Below are positions 18,382 to 25,492 of a stretch of DNA of 64,000 nucleotides, piece by piece. The notes under the pieces are model-generated. The model saw nothing but the letters and a program-made list of their open reading frames with translations, made no database searches and had not been told where the DNA came from. A program made the position numbers and the translations under genes. The DNA lies in contig CAYOQB010000002.1 in assembly GCA_964406035.1 (NCBI GenBank), positions 1-64,000 on the forward strand, written 5' to 3'. The stretch comes from JAIEPW01 sp964406035 (GTDB lineage: Bacteria > Acidobacteriota > Terriglobia > Bryobacterales > Bryobacteraceae). Each line of letters opens with the position of its first letter. Within the stretch, counting starts at the first letter, position 1.

Positions 18382-18903
18382 ATGGAACCGACCGCGCGAA
18401 CAGCCCTGCCTCTCGCCCGATTTGCCCTGAAAACCGCCATTCTGCTGAACTGGCTGCTCGCCGCCGCCATTCTCATTCTTCTGCTGTTTCTGCCGCACGA
18501 GCAGTGGATTCTGAAATCCTTCCAGCTTGCGCCATCGCCCGATGCAGAACGGCTGGTGATGGGCCTTCGCGCGATCGCGGGAATCGGCCTTGCCTCCGTG
18601 CCGCTGAACTATGTCGTCCTGCAGCGTCTGCTCGCGATGGTGGAAAGCGTCCGCGCGGGCGAGCCGTTCGAGCGCGCCAACGTTCTGCGTCTGCAGGCGA
18701 TCGCCTGGGCGCTGCTGGCGCTGCAACTCCTCAGCCTGACGGTCGGCGCGATTGCGAGAACCGTCTCCACCCCGGCGCATCCGGTGAAGATGGATGCCGG
18801 CTTTTCCGTGAGCGGATGGCTCGCCGTATTGCTCACATTCGTTCTGGCGCGCGTGTTCGCGGAAGCTACGCGGATGCGCGACGACCTGGAAGGAACGGTG
18901 TAA
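18382..18903 (+). CDS. DUF2975 family membrane protein
   Basis: A 173-residue integral membrane protein with four hydrophobic segments, at roughly 17-35, 60-80, 110-128 and 143-160. Between the second and third lies the conserved ESVRAGEPFERANVLRLQAIAWALL stretch typical of DUF2975 (Bacillus YoaS type). DUF2975 genes usually lie directly before a small XRE-family regulator, as here, 2 nt apart. The role is unknown; the pair is thought to form a membrane sensor-regulator unit. ATG 18382 is chosen; a TTG four codons upstream has an AAGAGG box and is possible. Confidence 0.85.
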   Translation: MEPTARTALPLARFALKTAILLNWLLAAAILILLLFLPHEQWILKSFQLAPSPDAERLVMGLRAIAGIGLASVPLNYVVLQRLLAMVESVRAGEPFERANVLRLQAIAWALLALQLLSLTVGAIARTVSTPAHPVKMDAGFSVSGWLAVLLTFVLARVFAEATRMRDDLEGTV

Positions 18904-18905
18904 GC

Positions 18906-19160
18906 GTGGGCATCGCCATTAAGCTCGACGATCTGCTCCACGAGCGCCGGATGACGCTGACCGAGCTTGCGGATCGCATCGGGATTACGCTGGCCAACCT
19001 GTCGATTCTGAAAACCGGCAAGGCTCGCGCCATCCGCTTTTCCACCTTGGAGGCGATCTGCGAAGCGCTTTCCTGCCAGCCGGGTGACCTGCTTCGCTTC
19101 GAGCCGGACCAGGATCAGCGTCAGCAGCCCGAACTCACGGCCTCGGGCAAGGAACTGTAG
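18906..19160 (+). CDS. Small XRE/Cro-CI family regulator (YozG-like)
   Basis: An 84-residue DNA-binding protein consisting of one helix-turn-helix domain (LDDLLHERRMTLTELADRIG, then ITLANLSILKTGKARAI and FSTLEAICEALSCQPGDLL), followed by a short polar tail. This is the compact HTH_26/YozG type that accompanies DUF2975. It starts at GTG 18906, 2 nt after the DUF2975 stop; a longer in-frame opening upstream to 18246 is antisense or noncoding. It probably regulates its own cluster, possibly under control of the membrane partner (inference). Two further small membrane genes follow almost without gap. Confidence 0.9.
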   Translation: MGIAIKLDDLLHERRMTLTELADRIGITLANLSILKTGKARAIRFSTLEAICEALSCQPGDLLRFEPDQDQRQQPELTASGKEL

Positions 19161-19162
19161 AC

Positions 19163-19543
19163 ATGCGGCACAGCAATCTTCTCACCGTGACGTCTCTGCT
19201 TTCCATCGTCTTCATGGCGCTCCACTTGGCTGACGACATTGTTCGCGGGCTGGAGTCCGGGGGGATGTCGACGCTGGCGGGCATCCTGATCCTGGTGATC
19301 TGGCTGTACGGAACCCTGATCCTGGCGGAGCGGCGCGCCGGCTACATCATCATGCTCCTCGGGTCGATTGGCGGCGCGGCGGTGCCGGTGATCCACATGA
19401 AGGGAGCGGGGCTCGCCGGCGGCAGCATTGCCGGATCGAGCGGGGTCTTCTGGTGGGTGGCGGTGTTGATCGGGCTGGGCATCACGGCCATCTTCTCCGC
19501 GGTTCTTTGCGTGCGCGGTTTGTGGCAGAGGCGGACAGGATGA
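19163..19543 (+). CDS. Small membrane protein of unknown function (4 TM)
   Basis: A 126-residue protein with four predicted hydrophobic helices, at about 7-22, 38-54, 62-78 and 96-118. The first contains VFMALHLADDIVRG, with a buried His and two Asp. I do not recognise a named family. It begins 2 nt after the XRE regulator and ends in an ATGA overlap with the next membrane protein, so it is probably part of the DUF2975-XRE transcription unit. Confidence 0.75.
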   Translation: MRHSNLLTVTSLLSIVFMALHLADDIVRGLESGGMSTLAGILILVIWLYGTLILAERRAGYIIMLLGSIGGAAVPVIHMKGAGLAGGSIAGSSGVFWWVAVLIGLGITAIFSAVLCVRGLWQRRTG

Positions 19544-20025
19544 ACCGTCTCCTGCCGGAACAGATCGACAATCATTATCGGGGCCGCGTTCTGGCGATCT
19601 GGCTTTTCGGTCCCCTGGCTTTGGCGAAGTTGCTGCAGGGGGCGAATATCGCCGGTCTGCTGGGGACAGGAAAAAGCCGGCAGATTCTCGAATCCGCGGA
19701 CCGGGTTCCGGTCAGCGAGTTTCCACCTGAGGCAGCCTCCCACCTGGTCTTTCTTTTTGCCGCGTGGGGACTGGGCGTATTCCTCTTGGGCCTTCTGGGG
19801 ATGATCGTGCTGATTCGCTACCGGGGCATGATCCCGCTGCTGTTCCTGATTCTGTTAGTCGAGCAGGTCGGCCGGAAAGCCCTGTCGTCGGTGCACCTCG
19901 GCCACGCCTTCTGGTCAGTCTCAGCCAGTGCCGCGAATCTAATCAATTGGGTTTTTCTTCTGGCCGCCGGTGTGGGTCTCGCGCTGTCGCTCGCCCGGCG
20001 CAAACAGCCAACCGCTCCCGCCTGA
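19540..20025 (+). CDS. Membrane protein of unknown function
   Basis: A 161-residue protein with four hydrophobic segments, near 14-30, 68-88, 92-108 and 128-148. It starts at ATG 19540, which overlaps the previous stop by 4 nt; the frame extends 29 codons upstream, but that part is the preceding gene in another frame. No family is recognised. The last gene of the DUF2975-XRE cluster, it ends before the hairpin-rich gap. Confidence 0.72.
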   Translation: MNRLLPEQIDNHYRGRVLAIWLFGPLALAKLLQGANIAGLLGTGKSRQILESADRVPVSEFPPEAASHLVFLFAAWGLGVFLLGLLGMIVLIRYRGMIPLLFLILLVEQVGRKALSSVHLGHAFWSVSASAANLINWVFLLAAGVGLALSLARRKQPTAPA

Positions 20026-20036
20026 TCCGCGCCTCG

Positions 20037-20065
20037 TCGGTGCCAGGCACCACCTGGCACCGATC
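20037..20065. repeat. 29-bp palindromic repeat, copy 1
   Basis: Stem arms TCGGTGCCAGG and CCTGGCACCGA flank a 5-nt CACCA loop. Copy 2 at 20366-20394 is the same element in the same orientation except for two positions, the A and T of one stem pair, which are swapped. Loop and all other positions are identical, so base pairing is preserved. Confidence 0.8.
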
Positions 20066-20083
20066 CGGCTCGTGCGGCGAAAT

Positions 20084-20106
20084 AACCCGATACCAGTCAT
20101 CGGGTT
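20084..20106. repeat. Perfect 8-bp hairpin
   Basis: AACCCGAT at 20084-20091 and ATCGGGTT at 20099-20106 form a perfect stem with a 7-nt loop. It has no U-tract and so does not look like a terminator. It lies between the two 29-bp palindromes. Confidence 0.6.
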
Positions 20107-20265
20107 GACGGGAGTTCACGAGCCCGCGAAAAGCGCCCGCCGACGATACCCCCTCCCCTTTCGATTGCATCTTGCCCCACTGCCGGGCGCAAGCATCGGA
20201 CCCGCGGCTCAGCCCCACGGAACGGCCGCGTTTTTCGGGTTTTCTCGTCGGCAGGCGGGTCCTTG

Positions 20266-20298
20266 AAAAGTGCCCCAGAACGAACTGGGGCACCTTTT
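20266..20298. terminator. Bidirectional terminator-like hairpin
   Basis: GTGCCCCAG (20270-20278) and CTGGGGCAC (20285-20293) form a 9-bp stem with a 6-nt loop, preceded by AAAA and followed by CTTTT. It can act in both directions between the membrane-protein cluster ending at 20025 and the MOSC gene ending at 20408. Confidence 0.65.
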
Positions 20299-20365
20299 GC
20301 GGAGTCAGATTTCCACAAACTAAGCGATAGATTTACAAGAGGATCCTCGCGTCAGCCCCACTGGA

Positions 20366-20394
20366 TCGGTGCCTGGCACCACCAGGCACCGATC
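20366..20394. repeat. 29-bp palindromic repeat, copy 2
   Basis: Arms TCGGTGCCTGG and CCAGGCACCGA around a CACCA loop. The stem can extend 2 bp further (20364-20376 with 20382-20394, 13 bp). It is the direct-orientation partner of 20037-20065 with one compensated stem pair. Confidence 0.8.
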
Positions 20395-20407
20395 GGAGGA
20401 AACTGCA

Positions 20408-21205
20408 TCAATCCACCACCGCGATCTCGTCCCCGCGCCGGATGGTCCCCTCCACCAGCACGACCCCATAAACCCCCGCCTTCCCCTCGCGGTCGCGAGC
20501 CAGCCGGCTCATGATCGCGGGGTTCGCTTCGGCCGTGTCCGGATCGAGGGTGATCATCTTGCACCGCGAGTCGCGGTTCACCACGGCGATCACCGCCTTG
20601 TCGCCGATTCGCAAGGTCCGGCCCACGAACCGGTCCTCTCCGAAGCCTTCCCCGGAATCGAGTTCAGCGTAGATGCTCGCCCGGAATCGCCGCTTGTCCA
20701 TGTCGATTCCCACCTCTTCGCCGAGCTGGCGAACGGTCTGAATGGAAAAAATCGAAATCGGGCGGCAATCGGTCATGGAGCGATGCGAGCGCAGCAGCGT
20801 CAGCTCGTGGCGCTCGCGAATGCCTTCGCGAAGCAACGCGCACAGCCGGGGATCGTCAATCGCGAGTCGTTCTCCGGACGGCGTGTCCACATCCACCATC
20901 AGATCGGCGGCATCTCCGTAGACCGGCGTCACACCCGACCCGAGCGCATCCGCCTCCGCAAGATTGTCCGGCCTCATGGCACGCTCGGGATGGCGGTAAT
21001 GGGGGCGATACAACAGCATCTGCTCCTGCTCCCGCCCGGTGAGCCACGGGAAGCCTGGAGGCGCCGCCGAGCTCCGGAAGGCGTACCAACGGTCGCCGTA
21101 CACGCCGGCGAATCCGGCAAAGGCTTCCTGGAGTTCTTCCCCGCGCATGCTCTTCACGGGATACCGCCACAAGCTTTCCACCTTGCCAACGACTTTCATT
21201 GCCAT
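20408..21205 (-). CDS. MOSC domain protein
   Basis: A 265-residue protein with an N-terminal beta-barrel part (SLWRYPVKSMRGEEL) and a C-terminal MOSC domain containing RFRASIYAEL, FGEDRFVGRTLRIGD and the conserved Cys in NRDSRCKMITLD. MOSC proteins bind molybdenum cofactor or act in sulfur transfer and N-hydroxylated-compound reduction (mARC/YiiM/YcbX relatives). No partner reductase is visible nearby. The start at ATG 21205 has a GAGG box 5 nt upstream; the frame runs further upstream without family similarity. Specific reaction unknown. Confidence 0.9.
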   Translation of the reverse strand: MAMKVVGKVESLWRYPVKSMRGEELQEAFAGFAGVYGDRWYAFRSSAAPPGFPWLTGREQEQMLLYRPHYRHPERAMRPDNLAEADALGSGVTPVYGDAADLMVDVDTPSGERLAIDDPRLCALLREGIRERHELTLLRSHRSMTDCRPISIFSIQTVRQLGEEVGIDMDKRRFRASIYAELDSGEGFGEDRFVGRTLRIGDKAVIAVVNRDSRCKMITLDPDTAEANPAIMSRLARDREGKAGVYGVVLVEGTIRRGDEIAVVD

Positions 21206-21237
21206 GACCACCTCGCCCCCCGGACCAGGCCGGAGTC

Positions 21238-22950
21238 TCAGCTCAACTTGGGATGCATCTTGCGCCACTCGGTGGCCTGCTCATAGGCCAGCGCTGCGCG
21301 CAGCGGCGTTCCTTCCTCGTACAAGCGGCCGGCGAAGCACAACCCGACCGGCTGATCCTGATTCAGAATCCCGCATTTCACCACCACCTGCGGTTGCCCG
21401 GTCAGGTTGGTGATGGACAGCGATGCGCTTTGGTTGGACGAAATCAGGACATCCCAGCGAGAGAAGAACTCGTCCATCTTATGCTGCAGCAGCGTCCGGG
21501 CGCGCTGCGCGCGAATGTATTCGACGGCGGGGATGGCGCGGGCGGTGCGGAAGGTGTTGGGCCAATCGCCGGGAGCCTGGCCTTTCAACTTGCCCACCTG
21601 ACCGTCGCGCGTGATTTCGTCGAAAGCAGCCGCGGCTTCGGCCGACAGCAGAAACATGAGCTGCTGCGTGGGGAACTCGGGAAGCTCCACCGGCTCCAGC
21701 TTCATGCCCGCCTTGCGGCACACCTCCAGCGCGTCCTCGTAGATTTTCTTGCGATCGCCGCTCATGCGGTCGAATTCGACTTTGGTAAAGCCGACGCGCA
21801 GCCCGGAGAGCGGCATCGCCGGGTTCCAATCCAGCGGAGCGTCCAGCGTGGTGTTGTCGCGTCCGTCCGGACCATACATCGCGTTCAGCACCAGGGCGCA
21901 ATCCTCCACGCCGCGGCAGATGGGTCCGATTTTGTCCATGGTCCAGGAAAGGCCCATCGCGCCGTAGCGGCTCACGCGGCCATACGTGGGCCGGAGTCCG
22001 GTAACGCCGCAGGTGGTGGACGGCGAAATGATGGAGCCCAGCGTCTCCGTGCCGATGCTGAAGCCGACGCAACCGGCGGAGGTGGCGGACGCCGAGCCGG
22101 CGGAGGAACCGCTGGAGGTCCGCTCCGTATTCCAGGGGTTCTTGGTCATCCCGCCGAACCACAGGCCGCCCTGCGCCAGAGCGCCCATCGACAGCTTGGC
22201 CACCAGAACGGCGCCGGCTTCCCGCATTCGCGTGATGACCGTCGCGTCATAGTCGATCATCTGGTTCTCGAACGGTTCCGCGCCCCAGGTGGTGCGAATC
22301 CCCTTGGTGGCGAACAGGTCCTTGGCGCCGTAGGGAATGCCGTGCAGCGGCCCGCGATATTTGCCGGACTTGATCTCGGCGTCGGCTTGCGCGGCCTCAC
22401 GGAGCGCGAGTTCCTCAGTCAGGGTCACCACAAAATTGAGCCTGGGCGCATAGCGCTTCAGCCGCTCCAGGTACATGCGAGTGAGTTCCGTCGACGAGAC
22501 ACGCCGCGCTTTCACGAGTGCTGCCAGGTCGGTCAGGGGAAGGAACGCGATTTCCTCAGTAGAGGTCCACTTCAGGGACGGCACGGAAATTTTTGACGGT
22601 GAGAACTTCGCCGGCCGCTTCTTCGGCTCTTTGCCCGGCAGGGCGGGCAGGAAGCGGAAGGCAGGCTCCGTATCATACGGGATGGGCAACGCGCGAAGCC
22701 GCTCGTACGAGGCGAGGTTGCGGTTCACTCCGTTCAGCGCCAGCTTCAGTTGATCTTCGGGGAACTCCAGCCCGATGGTGGCCAGCGCCTGCTTCAGCAT
22801 TTCCACGGTGACCTTCTGCGGGGTCTGGTCCGGCGAATTCCGCTGTTGTCCGGCGAGCTCGACCTCCGACAACACGGCCGCCAGCGCGGGTCCCAGCATC
22901 ATCCAGGCGCGGCGCGAGAGGTCCGGGGTGTTTGCAGAATCGTTGGCCAT
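21238..22950 (-). CDS. Exported amidase, GatA-like signature family
   Basis: A 570-residue amidase. The N-terminus has DLSRRAWMMLGPALAAVLS, which looks like a twin-arginine signal. The amidase-signature core shows the catalytic Lys in GIPYGAKDLFA, the cis-Ser/Ser region in TSSGSSAGSASA and the nucleophile region in TLGSIISPSTTCGVTGLRP. The family hydrolyses carboxamides via Ser-cisSer-Lys. It is longer than GatA because of ~150 residues before the core. With no gatB or gatC nearby and a likely Tat signal it is probably a catabolic amidase rather than the tRNA amidotransferase subunit. It lies between the MOSC gene and the divergent CoA-transferase gene. Confidence 0.9.
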   Translation of the reverse strand: MANDSANTPDLSRRAWMMLGPALAAVLSEVELAGQQRNSPDQTPQKVTVEMLKQALATIGLEFPEDQLKLALNGVNRNLASYERLRALPIPYDTEPAFRFLPALPGKEPKKRPAKFSPSKISVPSLKWTSTEEIAFLPLTDLAALVKARRVSSTELTRMYLERLKRYAPRLNFVVTLTEELALREAAQADAEIKSGKYRGPLHGIPYGAKDLFATKGIRTTWGAEPFENQMIDYDATVITRMREAGAVLVAKLSMGALAQGGLWFGGMTKNPWNTERTSSGSSAGSASATSAGCVGFSIGTETLGSIISPSTTCGVTGLRPTYGRVSRYGAMGLSWTMDKIGPICRGVEDCALVLNAMYGPDGRDNTTLDAPLDWNPAMPLSGLRVGFTKVEFDRMSGDRKKIYEDALEVCRKAGMKLEPVELPEFPTQQLMFLLSAEAAAAFDEITRDGQVGKLKGQAPGDWPNTFRTARAIPAVEYIRAQRARTLLQHKMDEFFSRWDVLISSNQSASLSITNLTGQPQVVVKCGILNQDQPVGLCFAGRLYEEGTPLRAALAYEQATEWRKMHPKLS

Positions 22951-23000
22951 AAGTGGGTAGAGTACCGCGACAGACGCTTGGGGTGGTATAAGCGAGTGCG

Positions 23001-24203
23001 ATGGGCGACAACATTCTCTCCGGACTGCGGGTGATCGACGCGGGCACTTACATCGCGGGACCCTGCAGCTCGACGGTGATGGCGGACTTCGGAGCCGAGG
23101 TGATCAAGATCGAGCGTCCCCCGGCGGGAGATCCGTACCGCGCCCTGCATACGCTCCCCGGAATGCCGGTGGCCGAAACCGATTACTGCTGGCTTCTCGA
23201 CAATCGCAACAAGAAGAGCCTGGCGCTGAATATCGCGGAAGAAGCCGGACGCGAGGTCCTGATCCGCCTGGTGCGCAACGCCGATGTCCTGGTGACGAAC
23301 TACCAGCCGCAGATGATCCGCCGCTTTCGATTGAGCTATGAGGAGTTGTCGGCGGAGAATCCGCGCCTGATTTACGCGAGCGTCACCGGCTATGGCGAGG
23401 TGGGAGAGGAAGCCGAGAAGCCCGGTTTCGACACCACAGCTTACTGGGCGCGGAGCGGGCTGATGGACATCATGCACAACTCCGATGCCGAGCCGGCGCG
23501 CAGTCCCGCCGGTTTCGGGGATCACCCCACGTCCATGGCGTTGTTCGGGGCGGTGATGATGGCGCTGTACCATCGCGAGCGGACGGGGCGCGGGTCCAAG
23601 GTGCTGACGTCGCTGATGGCCAACGGCGTGTGGTCCAACGGCTGCGCGATGCAGGCGGCGTTGCTCGGCGCAAAGTGGCCGGTGCGGACCTCGCGCAAGG
23701 ATCCGCTGAGCCCGCTGGTGAACCACTATCTGTCGCGCGACGGCGCCCGCTTCATGCTCTGTCTGTTGAACCAGCAGGCCGAATGGCCGAGGCTGTGCGC
23801 GGCGATCGGGCAGCCGGAGCTCGCCGGTCACGAGAAGTTCCGCGACATCGCGCTGCGGGAAGCCAATCGCCGCGAACTGGTGTTCGTGCTGGACGAGGCG
23901 TTCGCGCGGGAGGACATGGCGGAATGGGTCCGGCGCTTCCAGCAGCACGAAGTGTTATGGGGTCCGGTGGCGACTTTGGACCAACTGGCGCGCGATCCCC
24001 AGTTGGACGCGGCGGGAGTCATCGCCCCGGTTGCCGGCACCCCGTGGCGCACCATCAGCAGCCCGATCCAGATGGCAGGGCGCGCCAAAGAGCCGGCGGG
24101 GATGCCGCCCAGTGTGGGCGAGCATTCCAGAGAGATTTTGGAGTCGCTCGGCTATTCACCCCAGGAAATCGCCGCGCTCGCCGATCGTGGCATCACCCTG
24201 TGA
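23001..24203 (+). CDS. CaiB/BaiF family (class III) CoA-transferase
   Basis: A 400-residue family III CoA-transferase moving CoA between carboxylic acids. It shows LSGLRVIDAGTYIAGP, ADFGAEVIKIERP, CWLLDNRNKKSLALN, NADVLVTNYQP, and PGFDTTAYWARSG with the Asp expected to form the acyl anhydride. The C-terminal GEHSREILESLGYS is also typical. Length is normal. It is followed after 16 nt by a cupin gene on the same strand. Substrate pair not predictable (formyl-CoA, carnitine, succinyl-type and others occur in the family). Confidence 0.93.
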   Translation: MGDNILSGLRVIDAGTYIAGPCSSTVMADFGAEVIKIERPPAGDPYRALHTLPGMPVAETDYCWLLDNRNKKSLALNIAEEAGREVLIRLVRNADVLVTNYQPQMIRRFRLSYEELSAENPRLIYASVTGYGEVGEEAEKPGFDTTAYWARSGLMDIMHNSDAEPARSPAGFGDHPTSMALFGAVMMALYHRERTGRGSKVLTSLMANGVWSNGCAMQAALLGAKWPVRTSRKDPLSPLVNHYLSRDGARFMLCLLNQQAEWPRLCAAIGQPELAGHEKFRDIALREANRRELVFVLDEAFAREDMAEWVRRFQQHEVLWGPVATLDQLARDPQLDAAGVIAPVAGTPWRTISSPIQMAGRAKEPAGMPPSVGEHSREILESLGYSPQEIAALADRGITL

Positions 24204-24219
24204 TAGCATCACGCCTGAG

Positions 24220-24570
24220 ATGCCGATCCTTGACTGGAGCAACATTCCACGTGAGCCGTTAAATGAGCGCATCGTGCGCCAGGCCATCCATACCGGCGCG
24301 CTGACCGTGGGCCGGTTTCATCTGAGCCAGGGTGCCGCAGTTCCGTTGCATCACCATGAAAATGAACAGGTTTCGATGGTGGAGAGCGGGCGTTTGCGAT
24401 TCGTTCTGGACGGGCAAGAGACGGTCGCCGGCCCGGGCTCGGTGATCGCGATCCCGGCTCATGTGCCCCATGAAGTGGAAGCGTTGACGGATTGCGTGGT
24501 CGTGGATGTGTTCACCCCGCCCCGGCTCGACTGGATCCGGGGTGACGATGCCTATCTCAGGAAGTCCTGA
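24220..24570 (+). CDS. Cupin-domain protein
   Basis: A 116-residue single-domain cupin. The metal-binding motif 1 is visible as VPLHHHENEQVSMVESGRL (three His plus Glu), and motif 2 as IPAHVPHEVEAL. Small cupins bind a metal and act as isomerases, dioxygenases or sensors; none can be chosen from sequence. ATG 24220 lies 17 nt after the CoA-transferase stop. The frame is open further upstream inside the transferase, but cupin homology starts after this ATG. Confidence 0.88.
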   Translation: MPILDWSNIPREPLNERIVRQAIHTGALTVGRFHLSQGAAVPLHHHENEQVSMVESGRLRFVLDGQETVAGPGSVIAIPAHVPHEVEALTDCVVVDVFTPPRLDWIRGDDAYLRKS

Positions 24571-24715
24571 AGTTGGTGATGAGAAAGCGCTCGCGATGGA
24601 CCGGGCCTGACCCCTGCCAGTTGAAGTATTACCCGCTATCTGCCTAAGGTCAATTGATTTATCCACGAATTGCTGTTAAGATTCTGCCAAGTCAGCCGAT
24701 AGTACTGTCAGTAAT
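24571..24715. other. 145-nt intergenic region
   Basis: Less GC-rich than its surroundings, especially 24640-24715. It should contain the promoter of the small gene at 24716. I see no confident -35/-10 pair and no hairpin of note. Confidence 0.4.
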
Positions 24716-25030
24716 ATGACTGAACCCGACAGCGAAGCCGTTCTGCATCAGTTCAACCGGCTTATGCAGGAGTTGCTGCGAGGCACGCTCACCCGGAACA
24801 CGTTCCGGCCGTGGGAGGTGGAGATTTTGCTGGATATCGAGCTATGCAATCTCCGCGATGCCGCGAAGCGGGAGACGCTCCGCAGGTATCAAAAGGCTGT
24901 GCAGCGCCACATGGAGAAGGGCGCGAATCGCCCGCTGAAGCTCTCCGAGTATCTGGACGGGCTGAAAGCGAAGCGCGCGCAGCAAAACGGCACCCTTTCC
25001 ACCGCGGCGTCCGGCCCCGCGCTATCCTGA
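24716..25030 (+). CDS. Small conserved-looking protein of unknown function
   Basis: A 104-residue, mostly helical, charged protein (FNRLMQELLRGTLTRNTF, RPWEVEILLDIELCNL, RRYQKAVQRHMEKGANRPLK, then LSEYLDGLKAKRAQ). The pattern of amphipathic helices and the RPWEVEILLDIE core look like a real conserved family, and I recall similar short proteins in Acidobacteria, but I cannot name it. It lies 31 nt upstream of the yggX-like gene and may be co-transcribed with it. Confidence 0.65.
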   Translation: MTEPDSEAVLHQFNRLMQELLRGTLTRNTFRPWEVEILLDIELCNLRDAAKRETLRRYQKAVQRHMEKGANRPLKLSEYLDGLKAKRAQQNGTLSTAASGPALS

Positions 25031-25061
25031 AGTTTCATCTGCTCATTCAGGAGGGCTGATC

Positions 25062-25394
25062 ATGGGTTGCAGTGGAGGCACGCTCGGTCCGCGGGATCCG
25101 GAAGCGAATCGCACCGGCCGCACCGTATTTTGCGTCAAGTTCCAGAGGGACATGCCGGGTTTGGATGAATCGCCGTTCGACAACCATCCGCTGGGTCAGA
25201 AAATCTTTGAGAACGTCTCCAAGGAAGCCTGGAAGCTCTGGCTGGAACAGATGAAGATGATCATGAACGAGTACCGGCTGAACCTGGGCACCGAAGAGGC
25301 CCAGAAGTTCCTGCTGGAGCAGATGGATCAGTATTTCTTCGGCGAAGGCTCCGCGTTCCCGCCGGGCTACGTTGCGCCCAAGTCCAAAGGCTGA
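25062..25394 (+). CDS. yggX: Fe(2+)-trafficking protein YggX family, extended N-terminus
   Basis: A 110-residue protein. From residue ~20 it matches YggX: RTVFCVKFQRDMPGLD, the conserved Cys close to the N-terminus of the domain, then PLGQKIFENVSKEAWKLWLEQ and MIMNEYRLNLGTEEAQKFL. YggX is implicated in iron handling and protection of Fe-S enzymes in the cytosol. It is about 20 residues longer at the N-terminus than the E. coli protein, and an AGGAGG box 7 nt before ATG 25062 supports the long start. The additional residues include a Cys (MGCSGG). Confidence 0.87.
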   Translation: MGCSGGTLGPRDPEANRTGRTVFCVKFQRDMPGLDESPFDNHPLGQKIFENVSKEAWKLWLEQMKMIMNEYRLNLGTEEAQKFLLEQMDQYFFGEGSAFPPGYVAPKSKG

Positions 25395-25477
25395 TTTGCC
25401 ACGCCCGCCGCTTGCGAGCGGCATAGTACTGGTACACGCAATAGCGTCATATGCTGCTAAGCGGATCTACTTACCCG

Positions 25478-25483
25478 TATAAT
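25478..25483 (+). promoter_or_regulatory. Putative -10 box (TATAAT) of the AQPEI-repeat protein gene
   Basis: A perfect TATAAT lies 9 nt before the GTG start at 25493. No good -35 box is seen 17 nt upstream, and no ribosome-binding site lies between the box and the start, which would fit a leaderless mRNA. Confidence 0.45.
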
Positions 25484-25492
25484 CGGTAGACC

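Larger units (their letters stand above)
20026..20407. other. Hairpin-rich noncoding region of 382 nt
   Basis: No convincing gene lies here; the short frames on both strands show no recognisable domain. The stretch contains two near-identical 29-bp palindromes near its ends (20037-20065 and 20366-20394), an 8-bp hairpin at 20084-20106, a distant inverted pair GCCGACGA/TCGTCGGC (20139-20146 and 20245-20252), and a terminator-like stem at 20266-20298. It separates two convergent genes, so transcription termination alone would explain only one of these structures. Confidence 0.6.

Noticed and set aside
20097..20318. Short reverse and forward frames in the 20,026-20,407 gap
   Set aside because: None shows a recognisable domain, and they run through the hairpins; noncoding is the better reading.
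21253..22596. 447-codon forward frame
   Set aside because: Antisense to the amidase gene with a typical shadow composition.
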